Positions 1 through 8,291 of a stretch of 51,631 nt of DNA are shown here, piece after piece; position 1 is the first letter of the stretch, and each line of letters begins with the position of its first letter. The stretch comes from Candidatus Harrisonbacteria bacterium (GTDB lineage Bacteria; Patescibacteriota; Minisyncoccia; UBA6257; UBA11618): contig JAHFLN010000003.1 of NCBI GenBank assembly GCA_023244835.1, forward strand, positions 1-51,631, read 5' to 3'. A program made the position numbers and the translations under genes. The notes below the pieces were generated by a model, which saw only the letters and a list, made by a program, of their open reading frames with translations, ran no database searches and was not told the origin of the DNA.

Positions 1-2
1 AG

Positions 3-854
3 CCGTTCGCCTTCGAGGGCGGCCAGCGTTCGCGTATCGCGACAGACGCGATCGCGAAGATCAAGGAAAAGGTTGACGCGCTGATCGTGATCCCGAACGA
101 CCGTATTTTTTCCATAATTAACAAAGAGACGTCGATCATCAAGGCGTTCGAAGCGATCGACGAGGTGCTGAAGAACGCGGTCTTGGGGATTGCGGAGCTC
201 ATCACAATGCCGGGTATTGTGAACGTGGACTTTGCCGACGTGAAGGCGATCATGCAGAATGCGGGATCGGCGATCGTCGGCATCGGCACGGCGAGCGGCA
301 AGGATCGCGCGGCGGTCGCGGTTGCCCAGGCCGTGAATTCGCCGCTCCTCGAAACCGCGATAGACGGCGCGCGGGGCGTGCTTTTCTCGGTGTCTGGCAG
401 TCGCGACCTAAAGATGAGTGAAATTCATGATGTGGCGAAGGCAATTACGGATGCGGCGGATCCCTCGGCGAAGATCATCTTCGGCGCATATCATGATCGG
501 AAACTTCGCCAGGGCATGCTGAAGGTCACGATGATCGCGACGTCCTTCGGAGAAGGCGGCCCTCTGTCTCGGAAGTCAGAGCAGTCGGTGATGAACCTAT
601 TCGGCGAGAAGGTCGGCGCGCTTGCCGAATCACCTTTGTTTTCACGCCCCGAAACGCTTAAAGAATCGCGGGGAAAAGATCGCGACGCGTCGCCGCGCGA
701 GCAGGTCGCAGTGCCCGTCGTTTCAGTGAATACGAAGCGTGAGTCATCGAAGCCTATGCCAAAAGAAAAGGAAAAAGAGAAGGAGGAGGATGCGGAAAAA
801 AAATGGTTCGACTTTTTGGATATACCGGCTTTTCAGCGCAAGAAGAAGAAATAA
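3..854 (+). CDS. ftsZ: Cell division protein FtsZ, 5'-truncated by window edge
   Basis: The frame is open from the window edge and reads PFAFEGGQRSRIATDAIAKIKEKVDALIVIPNDRI...ITMPGIVNVDFADVKAIMQNAGSAIVGIG, typical of the FtsZ C-terminal GTPase region. Confidence 0.96.
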   Translation, partial: PFAFEGGQRSRIATDAIAKIKEKVDALIVIPNDRIFSIINKETSIIKAFEAIDEVLKNAVLGIAELITMPGIVNVDFADVKAIMQNAGSAIVGIGTASGKDRAAVAVAQAVNSPLLETAIDGARGVLFSVSGSRDLKMSEIHDVAKAITDAADPSAKIIFGAYHDRKLRQGMLKVTMIATSFGEGGPLSRKSEQSVMNLFGEKVGALAESPLFSRPETLKESRGKDRDASPREQVAVPVVSVNTKRESSKPMPKEKEKEKEEDAEKKWFDFLDIPAFQRKKKK

Positions 855-880
855 GAAGGTTTCAGGCGGAGCGTATTATA

Positions 881-914
881 TTGACATTTTACATATAAAT
901 AGGGTATATTATAC
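881..914 (+). promoter_or_regulatory. sigma70-like promoter (TTGACA-N18-TATATT)
   Basis: TTGACA at 881-886 and TATATT at 905-910, overlapping the palindrome GTATATTATAC (904-914). Confidence 0.5.
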
Positions 915-989
915 GCGTTACGATCATTGATATATAAATGTGGCGCGCGTGCGCTGCAGCAGGCATTCCAAAGAATCGGAGGTGTGACG

Positions 990-1556
990 ATGTCGAGAAT
1001 TCTCGATAGCGGTATGGGGAGGATCGAGGCTCTTATGGGGAATCCCGCGCGTGACCAATGCCCCGGGGAAATTCTGGATATGCAAGCGCTCGTATCCGTG
1101 CGATATTATTCGTTCGACGGGCTGCTCCACGAGGGGCGGATCCTCGTCGATCGGCGACTCGCGCTGGATATCTCCACGGTCTTCGCGGCGATCGAGCGGG
1201 AGCGGTTTCCGGTTATGAGCGCGATTCCGGTTGCGGATGCGCGTATCGGCTGGAGCGACGACGTGTCGATGGCCCTGAATAACAGTTCGGGGTTCAACTA
1301 CCGTCCGATCACGGGAGGCGGAACGAAGGTGTCGGCGCATGCCCTGGGGCAGGCGATTGACATCAATCCGCTCTTGAATCCGTATGTGAGCCCTGCAGGG
1401 GTCGTGAGTCCTCCGGGCGCGGTGCGGGATGTCTCGAGGCCCGGAACGATTCTTGAGAATTCGTTCCTCGTGAAGCTGTTCGATGAATTCGGGTGGGAAT
1501 GGGGCGGGCGGTGGACGGACCGCGTCGACTGGCACCACTTCGAGAAGAGGTTGTAG
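990..1556 (+). CDS. M15-family-like peptidase (D-Ala-D-Ala carboxypeptidase / L-Ala-D-Glu peptidase-like)
   Basis: ORF 927..1556 with a likely start at MSRILD. Motifs SAHALGQAIDINPLLNPY and WGGRWTDRVDWHHFE match M15 zinc ligands. Confidence 0.8.
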   Translation: MSRILDSGMGRIEALMGNPARDQCPGEILDMQALVSVRYYSFDGLLHEGRILVDRRLALDISTVFAAIERERFPVMSAIPVADARIGWSDDVSMALNNSSGFNYRPITGGGTKVSAHALGQAIDINPLLNPYVSPAGVVSPPGAVRDVSRPGTILENSFLVKLFDEFGWEWGGRWTDRVDWHHFEKRL

Positions 1557-1599
1557 GGCAAATGCGGCGCGATGGTGCCGTATATGGCTCTCTTGACGC

Positions 1600-1638
1600 A
1601 AAAGGCTTTCCTGGAACACGGGAAAGCCTTTTCTTTTT
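1600..1638 (+). terminator. Intrinsic terminator
   Basis: AAAGGCTTTCC...GGAAAGCCTTTTCTTTTT hairpin plus T tract. Confidence 0.8.
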
Positions 1639-1733
1639 GCCTAAAAAATGGGGGTATGCGATATTTTCCTTTGTCAAATTTCTGTGGATAAGTTTTTATT
1701 TGTCGCCTGCGCCATCCCGTGTACTATCAAGGC

Positions 1734-4010
1734 ATGGCAATCAACAAACCCTCCCAACATCGCTCCCCGAAGGCGATTTTTTCCTTCATTCGGAAGCGCG
1801 ACGGCCGTGTTGTCGCGTTCGACCAGTCGCGCATAACGAACGCCGTCCTGAAAGCGCTTATAGAAAGCGGGGAAGGGGGCATGCCAGAGGCGGAAAAGGT
1901 GTCGGACGCCGTCATTTCGGCAATGCTCAGGCGCAGGACGCCCGAAAGCGTGCCGGGTATCGAGGACATCCAGGACGTGGTGGAGACCCAGCTCATCCTT
2001 CTCGATTACGCGAAGACGGCGAAGTCCTACATCCTCTATCGCTATGACCGTATGAAGCTCCGCGAAGAGGCGCGCGAGGTTCCCGAGCACGTGAAGAAGC
2101 TCGTGAAGGAGTCAAAGCAGTATTTTAGGAACCCGCTTTCAGAATTCATCTATTACCGCACCTATTCGCGGTGGATGGAGAGCGAGGGGCGGCGCGAGAC
2201 ATGGATCGAGACGGTAGACCGCTATATGTCCTTCATGCGCGAGCGGATGGAAGATGCCATAACGCCGCGAGAATACGCCGATATTCGCGAAGGGATACTG
2301 CGCCAGGAATCGATGCCCTCGATGCGGCTCCTCTGGGCCGCGGGCAAGGCGGCGCGCGCGAACAACGCGGCGGCGTTCAACTGCTCATTCGTGGCCCCCA
2401 CGAAGCTCGAGGACTTTGCGGAGATCATGTTCCTTGCCATGTCCGGCTGCGGGGTGGGATATTCGGTCGAAAGCCAGAGCGTGCACCAGTTGCCGCAGAT
2501 CAAGCGGCAAACGGGCAAGTTCTCGCCGACGCACGTGGTCGCTGACAGTAAGGAGGGCTGGTGCGACGCGGTAACGGCCGGCTTGAAATCGTGGTTTTCC
2601 GGCAAGGATATTAAGTTCGATTTCTCGCGCGTACGACCCCAAGGGGCGCGGTTGAACACTATGGGCGGCAAGGCGTCCGGCCCCGCGCCGCTCCAGTCGC
2701 TTTTGGAAATGATACGCAACAAGGTGCTCGCGAAACAGAATCGGCGCCTGTCGACGATCGACGTGCACGACGTGATCTGCAAGATTGGGGAAGTGGTTGT
2801 GGTAGGCGGCGTACGCCGCACCGCGCTTATTTCCTTGTCCGACCTAAACGACGAGGATCTTCGTCACGCGAAGGACGGCGCCTTCTATATAAAGGAGCCC
2901 CAGCGCGCGATGGCGAACAATTCGGCAGTCTATCTCGAGAAGCCGAGCGCCGTGGAATTTATGGAGGAGTGGCTCGCGCTCGCTAGGAGCGGTAGTGGAG
3001 AGCGGGGAATATTCAACCGCGGCGGCCTCCAGCACCAGATGCCCGCGCGTCGTTTCGCCGCGTCGAAGAAGCATCTCGCGATGACGGGTACGAACCCGTG
3101 CGGCGAGATAACCTTACGCTCGAAAGAATTCTGCAACTTGTCTGAGGTGGTGTGCCGCAGGGAGGATACGGAGGAGTCTCTTATCAGGAAGATCCGCCTT
3201 GCGACATTACTCGGCACCTATCAGTGCATGCTTACGGACTATAAGTATATCGGTAAGGAATGGAAGAAGAACTGCGACGAGGAGCGCCTTTTAGGGGTGT
3301 CGCTTACGGGTCAGTGGGACTGCCCGGCCGTGCGGAGTCCGAAGGTTCTTTCGTATCTGCGCGAGGAGGCGATCCGGGTGAACGAGAAGTACGCGAAGAA
3401 GTTCGGTATCAATGCGTCGGCCTCGATCACGTGCGTGAAGCCCTCAGGAAACGTGTCTCAGCTTGTGGACGCCTCAAGCGGCATGCACCCGCGCCACGCC
3501 CCGCACTATATTCGCCGCGTGCGCATCGGCTCGAACGACAGCTTATTCCAGATGATGAAGGACCAGAAGGTCAACTATCATGCGGAAGTGGGGCAGTCGG
3601 TCGACAACGCATCGGTCTTCGTGCTCGACTTCCCGGTGCACGCGCCGAAAAGTTCGATTTACCGGAATGATCAAAGCGCCTTGGAACAGCTCGAATACTG
3701 GAAGATGGTCAAGGAGAACTACACCGAGCACAACCCGTCGGTAACGATCTCGGTCGGTGAGAACGAGTGGCTCATCGCGGCCGACTGGCTGTATAAGAAC
3801 TGGGATATGATCGGCGGACTCTCGTTCCTCCCTCGCGACAACCACGTTTACACCTTGGCGCCGTACGAGGGAATCGACGAGGCGAAGTATAAGGAGCTCG
3901 CGGGACAATTCCCGAACATAGACTTCTCGCAGATCGTGCGCTACGAGCGCGACGACCAAACGCAGGGCTCGAAGGAAGCGGCCTGCGTGGCGGGCGTCTG
4001 CGAGATATAG
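1734..4010 (+). CDS. nrdJ: Adenosylcobalamin-dependent (class II) ribonucleoside-triphosphate reductase
   Basis: N-terminal ATP-cone (FIRKRDGRVVAFDQSRI), FNCSFVAPTKLEDFAEIMFLAMSGCGVGYSVE, GTNPCGEITLRSKEFCNLSE, C-terminal CVAGVCEI. Confidence 0.9.
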   Translation: MAINKPSQHRSPKAIFSFIRKRDGRVVAFDQSRITNAVLKALIESGEGGMPEAEKVSDAVISAMLRRRTPESVPGIEDIQDVVETQLILLDYAKTAKSYILYRYDRMKLREEAREVPEHVKKLVKESKQYFRNPLSEFIYYRTYSRWMESEGRRETWIETVDRYMSFMRERMEDAITPREYADIREGILRQESMPSMRLLWAAGKAARANNAAAFNCSFVAPTKLEDFAEIMFLAMSGCGVGYSVESQSVHQLPQIKRQTGKFSPTHVVADSKEGWCDAVTAGLKSWFSGKDIKFDFSRVRPQGARLNTMGGKASGPAPLQSLLEMIRNKVLAKQNRRLSTIDVHDVICKIGEVVVVGGVRRTALISLSDLNDEDLRHAKDGAFYIKEPQRAMANNSAVYLEKPSAVEFMEEWLALARSGSGERGIFNRGGLQHQMPARRFAASKKHLAMTGTNPCGEITLRSKEFCNLSEVVCRREDTEESLIRKIRLATLLGTYQCMLTDYKYIGKEWKKNCDEERLLGVSLTGQWDCPAVRSPKVLSYLREEAIRVNEKYAKKFGINASASITCVKPSGNVSQLVDASSGMHPRHAPHYIRRVRIGSNDSLFQMMKDQKVNYHAEVGQSVDNASVFVLDFPVHAPKSSIYRNDQSALEQLEYWKMVKENYTEHNPSVTISVGENEWLIAADWLYKNWDMIGGLSFLPRDNHVYTLAPYEGIDEAKYKELAGQFPNIDFSQIVRYERDDQTQGSKEAACVAGVCEI

Positions 4011-4017
4011 ATCAAAT

Positions 4018-4048
4018 AAAATACCGGCCGTACGGCCGGTATTTTATT
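4018..4048 (+). terminator. Intrinsic terminator
   Basis: AAATACCGGCCGTACGGCCGGTATTTTATT. Confidence 0.85.
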
Positions 4049-4060
4049 GTTTGGTTATAT

Positions 4061-4759
4061 CTATTTCTTTAACGCTATATCGATCATCTTCGTAATTTCC
4101 TCGATTGGCTGAGCGCCATTGATAGAGTACTTCTTCCCGTCCGGGCCGACGAGGATGCTCCACGGGGTGCCTTGTGCGCCCGTCGCGATCGCGTTGTCTC
4201 GCTGCTCGTTGATCGTTTTCTCAACATCCGTGCTCGCTTGGCAGGCCGCGAACTGTGCCGCATCAAGCTTTAAGCCGGCCGCGATCTTTCCAAGTTCCGC
4301 GGGATCGAGCTGGTCATTCGAGGGCGTCGCGGCGTAGACCGCGTCGATGTACTGCCAGAAGGCGTTTTGGCCGCCGAGCTTCGCCGCGCATTCGGTCGCC
4401 TTAGCCTCATCGAAGGATTTCTGGTGTAGTTCCTTGATCGGGAAGTGGCGATAGACCCATGCGACTTTCCCGTCATATTTCTTCATAATGTCCTGCATCG
4501 TCATATGGAACCGCTTGCAGAAGGGGCATTCGGTGTCCGAATATTCGACGATCGTGAAGGCCGGCTTCGCCGCGCCGCGGATATGGTCGTTCGGGCCGAC
4601 CGGGGCCATTGCATCGAGGTTTCCCGTTACTGTGTCGACCGCGGAGGCGGGTTGTGGTCCGCTCGATTTCCCGATGCTCCATACGATCGCTCCCGCGACC
4701 ACGATGCCCGCAATGATAATTGCCGCAGGCACGGCATAACTAGTGTTCTTGGTTTCCAT
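4061..4759 (-). CDS. DsbA-family thiol:disulfide oxidoreductase, membrane anchored
   Basis: N-terminal TM segment, YSDTECPFCKRFHMTMQDIMKKYDGKVAWVYRHFPI (CPFC active site), GTPWSILVGPDG. Confidence 0.9.
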   Translation of the reverse strand: METKNTSYAVPAAIIIAGIVVAGAIVWSIGKSSGPQPASAVDTVTGNLDAMAPVGPNDHIRGAAKPAFTIVEYSDTECPFCKRFHMTMQDIMKKYDGKVAWVYRHFPIKELHQKSFDEAKATECAAKLGGQNAFWQYIDAVYAATPSNDQLDPAELGKIAAGLKLDAAQFAACQASTDVEKTINEQRDNAIATGAQGTPWSILVGPDGKKYSINGAQPIEEITKMIDIALKK

Positions 4760-4798
4760 ATGGATAGAGCGTATCAGAGGGGGGTGGGATTAGGCAAT

Positions 4799-4853
4799 AA
4801 AAAAACCGCCGGACCCCTAGCTCGCATGATGTATGCGAGTTTCGGGATCCGGC
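4799..4853 (-). terminator. Branched intrinsic terminator (minus strand)
   Basis: Minus strand: GCCGGATCCC-(CTCGCAT..ATGCGAG)-GGGGTCCGGC followed by GGTTTTTTT. Confidence 0.65.
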
Positions 4854-4877
4854 AGCGACCGGCTTCATAGGTGTCAA

Positions 4878-5207
4878 TCAGGCTTGGGTTCTCGTGATGG
4901 CCTGCAAGGCATCGCGCTTGCAGAGTTTCACGCCAGGCAGCGCGGCGGTTCTGCAGCACGTTGTGCAGAGACTGTCCGTTTCCACCGTCGTGTGGTGGAT
5001 CGCATGGATGGCGGCATGGCGCTCATCGTCCGATAGACGCCTGCGGCTATGCGTGCCGAGAAGCAGCGCTCGGAATGAGGGCAGTCCTCGGTTGTAGGCA
5101 TGTCGCAGTTCGGCCGCGCGGGCATCGTCGGCATTCCATGCGATTGAGCCATCATCGTTTGCCGGCAACTCCTCTAGTAGGAGTGCCTCAAGGGGCGGAA
5201 TTGTCAT
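4878..5207 (-). CDS. Hypothetical protein with CxxC motif
   Basis: ORF from MTIPPLEALLLEELP; contains DSLCTTCCRTAALPGVKLCKR; followed by a minus-strand terminator. Confidence 0.6.
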   Translation of the reverse strand: MTIPPLEALLLEELPANDDGSIAWNADDARAAELRHAYNRGLPSFRALLLGTHSRRRLSDDERHAAIHAIHHTTVETDSLCTTCCRTAALPGVKLCKRDALQAITRTQA

Positions 5208-5298
5208 CGATCTCACCGAATTCTCCTTGTCGAAAAAGTGCGGGAACTGTCTGAGAGATGGTATTATATCACGGTATTCTGATAAATGCAAGATAACT

Positions 5299-5565
5299 AT
5301 GGCATTCAAGGATGACGTGATGCGGGTTGTGCGGGAGATACCGCGCGGCTCCGCACGCACGTATAAGCAGGTCGCAGTCCTGGCAGGTAAGCCGAAGGCA
5401 TATCGCGCGGTTGGGACTATTTTGAAAACGAACTTCGATCCTGCGATACCGTGCCATCGCGTGATCCGTTCTGACGGGAAGCCGGGGGAGTACAACCGCG
5501 GCGCGAAAAAGAAAGTTGAATTATTGCGTGAGGAAGGGTACTATGGAAAGCGTAATCCGGAGTAG
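5299..5565 (+). CDS. MGMT-family / alkyltransferase-like DNA-binding protein
   Basis: MAFKDDVMRVVREIPRGSARTYKQVAVLAGKPKAYRAVGTILKTNFDPAIPCHRVIRSDGKPGEYNRG; PCHRV active-site motif. Confidence 0.9.
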   Translation: MAFKDDVMRVVREIPRGSARTYKQVAVLAGKPKAYRAVGTILKTNFDPAIPCHRVIRSDGKPGEYNRGAKKKVELLREEGYYGKRNPE

Positions 5566-5627
5566 TTCAATGGTAGAACGCCTCGCTGTTAACGAGGATG
5601 TCGTAGGTTCGATCCCTACCTCCGGAG
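5556..5627 (+). tRNA. tRNA-Asn(GTT)
   Basis: Full cloverleaf by eye: TCCGGAG acceptor, GTTC/GAAC D-stem, CCTCG-CTGTTAA-CGAGG anticodon arm, GTAGG-TTCGATC-CCTAC T-arm, CTCCGGA-G. Confidence 0.95.
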
Positions 5628-5698
5628 CAAGATATATAGTGAATAGCGGTGTGGGTAATTTATTGTGTAATCAAGCGTCGTTATGATAGTATATCCAT

Positions 5699-5923
5699 AT
5701 GAGTAAGTATCACTTTTCGATTATTATCGAGCAGGATTCCGATGGTTTTTTCGTTTCTTGCCCTGAATTACAGGGTTGTTATAGCCAAGGCGAGAGCTAT
5801 GAAGAGGCGCTGCTTAATATAAAAGACGCAATCAAGCTTCATTTGCAGGATCGCTTGGAAAATAAGGAGGGTGTTTCGATGGCACAGTCCGTGAGCTTGT
5901 CTACGGTAGAGGTTGCCGTATAA
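5699..5923 (+). CDS. hicB: HicB-family antitoxin
   Basis: FSIIIEQDSDGFFVSCPELQGCYSQGESYEEALLNIKDAIKLHL. Confidence 0.9.
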   Translation: MSKYHFSIIIEQDSDGFFVSCPELQGCYSQGESYEEALLNIKDAIKLHLQDRLENKEGVSMAQSVSLSTVEVAV

Positions 5924-5928
5924 GCGAT

Positions 5929-6153
5929 ATGCCCGAATTGCCGCGTATTACCGCTTCGGAAATAATAGCGGTTTTAGAGAAAGTCGGTTTTGTATGCACA
6001 AGGCAGAGCGGGAGCCATAAGATTTTCAAGAACGAAAAAGGATTGCGGGCTACGGTTCCATTTCATTCCGGCGCGATCCTGCACCCAAAGCTTTTAAAAA
6101 GCATCCTTCGCGAGGCGGATATGACCGTCGAGCGTTTAAAGGAATTACTGTAG
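5929..6153 (+). CDS. hicA: HicA-family mRNA interferase toxin
   Basis: LEKVGFVCTRQSGSHKIFKNEKGLRATVPFHSGAILHPKLLKSILREADMT; adjacent to hicB. Confidence 0.9.
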   Translation: MPELPRITASEIIAVLEKVGFVCTRQSGSHKIFKNEKGLRATVPFHSGAILHPKLLKSILREADMTVERLKELL

Positions 6154-6178
6154 TGGGTAAAGGGAGCGGGGCAGCGAT

Positions 6179-6277
6179 TAATAAACTAAATCCGCTTCTG
6201 TGGGGATAAGTCAGGAATATAGATATACTGGGTATTTTTCTTAAAAAAAGTTCTAACATCCTCCACGATGCGGAGCC
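6179..6277 (+). repeat. Dispersed intergenic repeat, copy 1
   Basis: AATAAACTAAATC...GGATAAGTCAGGAATATAGATATaCTgGGTATTT...AAAAAAAGTTcTAACATCCTCCACGATGCGGAGCCA; shared with 6867-6964 and partly with 10931-10984. Confidence 0.8.
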
Positions 6278-6349
6278 ACGTTGGATGAAATTTTTTATCT
6301 AAAAAATCGTCTTATTTACAGGTATGGTGTGATATCCTATCCTTAATAT

Positions 6350-6565
6350 ATGGAAAAACAAAAAGTAAGCCCCGCTTTTCAGCAAGCTACGAAAGCTGTT
6401 GAAAAAATCAGGTCAGTATTACCAAAGCTCACCGAGTCTGAAAAAGCAACGTTGGAAATCTTGCTTGATGAAGAATCGCGCAATCACTTAGCGCAAAGCC
6501 TTAAGGACGCCAAGGAGGGTAATACCGTATCGTGGGAAGAAGCATTGAAAGAGCTTAAGAAGTAA
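6350..6565 (+). CDS. Putative antitoxin of RelE-type TA module
   Basis: 71-aa acidic ORF, stop overlapping the start of the RelE-like ORF. Confidence 0.7.
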   Translation: MEKQKVSPAFQQATKAVEKIRSVLPKLTESEKATLEILLDEESRNHLAQSLKDAKEGNTVSWEEALKELKK

Positions 6566-6852
6566 TGCCGTATTTGATTCGGTTTACTACCTACGCTTTA
6601 AGATTGTTGAAAAAGACCCCGCCCAACTTACAACCATTACTAATCAAGGAGTTAGAAGTTATAAAACAAGCGCCTTATCAAGCGGCGCAATTAAGTGGAA
6701 AGTTTTCTTTTCTGCGCTCATGGCATGTATATCTGCGTGGCGTGCCCTATCGGATCGTGTATGAAGTGCAGGAAAATGGGAAAGAGATTCTCGTGCATGT
6801 GCTCGCTAAGCGTGCCGACGTCTATAAGTTACTTGAGCGTTTATATAAATAG
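6565..6852 (+). CDS. RelE/ParE-family toxin
   Basis: YLIRFTTYALRLLKKTPPNLQ...LSGKFSFLRSWHVYLRGVPYRIVYEVQENGKEILVHVLAKRADVYKLL. Confidence 0.88.
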   Translation: MPYLIRFTTYALRLLKKTPPNLQPLLIKELEVIKQAPYQAAQLSGKFSFLRSWHVYLRGVPYRIVYEVQENGKEILVHVLAKRADVYKLLERLYK

Positions 6853-6866
6853 AGAAGAGATACTCA

Positions 6867-6964
6867 ATACGCTAAATCTACCCCTATAGAAACAGATCAG
6901 GAATATAGATATGCTCGGTATTTCCCCTGAAAAAAGTTTTAACATCCTCCACGATGCGGAGCCA
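6867..6964 (+). repeat. Dispersed intergenic repeat, copy 2
   Basis: CTAAATC...CAGATCAGGAATATAGATATGCTCGGTATTT...AAAAAAGTTTTAACATCCTCCACGATGCGGAGCCA. Confidence 0.8.
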
Positions 6965-7062
6965 AATAGGACGAGTAGGTTTGATGAGGATTATTTTCGT
7001 AATCCTATCGTGAAGTCAGGATTTTTTAGAACAGCGTAGTTTTTTATGCGATTCATGTTCTT

Positions 7063-7092
7063 TTGACAAATGCAAATAAGTTGCATTAAGAT
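7063..7092 (+). promoter_or_regulatory. Promoter with embedded Fur/Zur-type palindromic operator
   Basis: TTGACA (7063-7068) - N18 - TAAGAT (7087-7092); spacer contains ATGCAA-ATAAG-TTGCAT (7070-7086). Confidence 0.7.
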
Positions 7093-7099
7093 GGAGGGC

Positions 7100-7513
7100 A
7101 TGAGTTCCGATCAATCGAAGGAGGTTGCGCATACATATCGCGCTACCCAAGCTCGAACATCCATAATTGCCGTCTTAACTGAGGGGAACGCTCCGCTTTC
7201 TGTCGGGGAGATTCTTGATGTTTTAAAAAAGAGGAAGTCGTGTCCGAATAAGACAACGGTATACCGCCAGCTCGCGACTCTCATAAGGCGGGATATGGTC
7301 AAAGAAGTTCAATTTACCGAAGGCGCGAAAAGATATGAAATGGCCGATACGGGCCATCATCACCATGTCGTTTGTACGCAATGCAAAAGAGTCGAGGATG
7401 TGACGGTGGAGGGGGATTTAGCCGCAGAAGAGAAGATGATTGCGAAGACGAAAAAGTTCAAGGCGTTGAGGCATTCGCTCGAATTTTACGGATTATGTCC
7501 GAAGTGCGCTTGA
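7100..7513 (+). CDS. Fur-family metalloregulator (Fur/Zur-like)
   Basis: YRATQARTSIIAVLTEGNAPLSVGEIL..., NKTTVYRQLATLIRRDMVKEV, GHHHHVVCTQCKRVED, YGLCPKCA. Confidence 0.9.
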   Translation: MSSDQSKEVAHTYRATQARTSIIAVLTEGNAPLSVGEILDVLKKRKSCPNKTTVYRQLATLIRRDMVKEVQFTEGAKRYEMADTGHHHHVVCTQCKRVEDVTVEGDLAAEEKMIAKTKKFKALRHSLEFYGLCPKCA

Positions 7514-8289
7514 AAGGTATGGAAAATCCTATTAGGAAATTATACGGAAAGCTCACAGCGCTTAAAACTTATACGCCGTCGGAAGAGGTGAATGGGCTTT
7601 TTGTCGAATTGGTGCGGCTCGCATTAGGTCCAGACGATAAAAATACGCTTACTGCGGAGGAGATGGATAAGCTACAGGTCATTTGCGGGACAGCCGAATA
7701 CGAATTAGAGAAATATTGGGCTGAGAAGATAGTGCGAAGCGATGATCCGAAAGGGGTAATGGAGGATTTTCCTTATATGGAAAATTACCAAAAGCTTACG
7801 CGGATGGAATGGTTTTCCCTGCTCTCATGCGAAGCGCATGAGGAGCATGGGATATTTTTCGCCGGGGGCGGTCCGTTGCCCCTTACGGCGATCCTTCTAG
7901 CAAGGGATTATGGCCAGAAAGTAACTGTGGCGGATATCGATGCCGATGCGTGCGATTTTTCAATGCGCCTTGTAAAAGCGCTCGGTTTGGATAAAAAAAT
8001 AACCGTTATCAATGCCGATGCGGCTGAATACGAGGGGTACGGCGGCTTTAACGTCATTATCGTCGCTGCCTTAGCGGGATTGGAAAAGGGCATGAAAGGC
8101 AGGATATTAGGAAAGATAAAAAAGCACGCGCTTCGCGGAGCGCATGTGCTCGCTCGGAGCAGTTGGGGTATGAGGGAATTATTATATCGTCCTCTTGAGC
8201 CGGAGGCATGCGATGGTTTCAAGCGAATTATCGAAGTGAGGCCGCGGAACGATGTCGTAAACTCAATCGTGATTTTCAAGAATTCCTGA
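7495..8289 (+). CDS. Nicotianamine synthase-like protein (NAS/CntL superfamily)
   Basis: MENPIRKLYGKLTALKTYTPSEEVNGLFVELVRLAL..., FFAGGGPLPLTAILLARDYGQKVTVADIDADACDFSMRLVKALGL, NVIIVAALAGLEKGMKGRILGKIKKHALRGAHVLARSSWGMRELLYRPLEP...RPRNDVVNSIVIFK; line up with plant/archaeal NAS motifs from memory. Alternative start 7519. Confidence 0.82.
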   Translation: MSEVRLKGMENPIRKLYGKLTALKTYTPSEEVNGLFVELVRLALGPDDKNTLTAEEMDKLQVICGTAEYELEKYWAEKIVRSDDPKGVMEDFPYMENYQKLTRMEWFSLLSCEAHEEHGIFFAGGGPLPLTAILLARDYGQKVTVADIDADACDFSMRLVKALGLDKKITVINADAAEYEGYGGFNVIIVAALAGLEKGMKGRILGKIKKHALRGAHVLARSSWGMRELLYRPLEPEACDGFKRIIEVRPRNDVVNSIVIFKNS

Positions 8290-8291
8290 TC

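Noticed and set aside
1493-2047. ORF of 184 aa (+) overlapping M15 peptidase and RNR genes
   Set aside because: Out-of-frame shadow spanning a clear terminator and the RNR start; no recognisable domain.
6985-7030. AGGATTA-TTTTCG-TAATCCT hairpin as a terminator of the RelE operon
   Set aside because: No immediate T tract after the stem; kept as unassigned structure.
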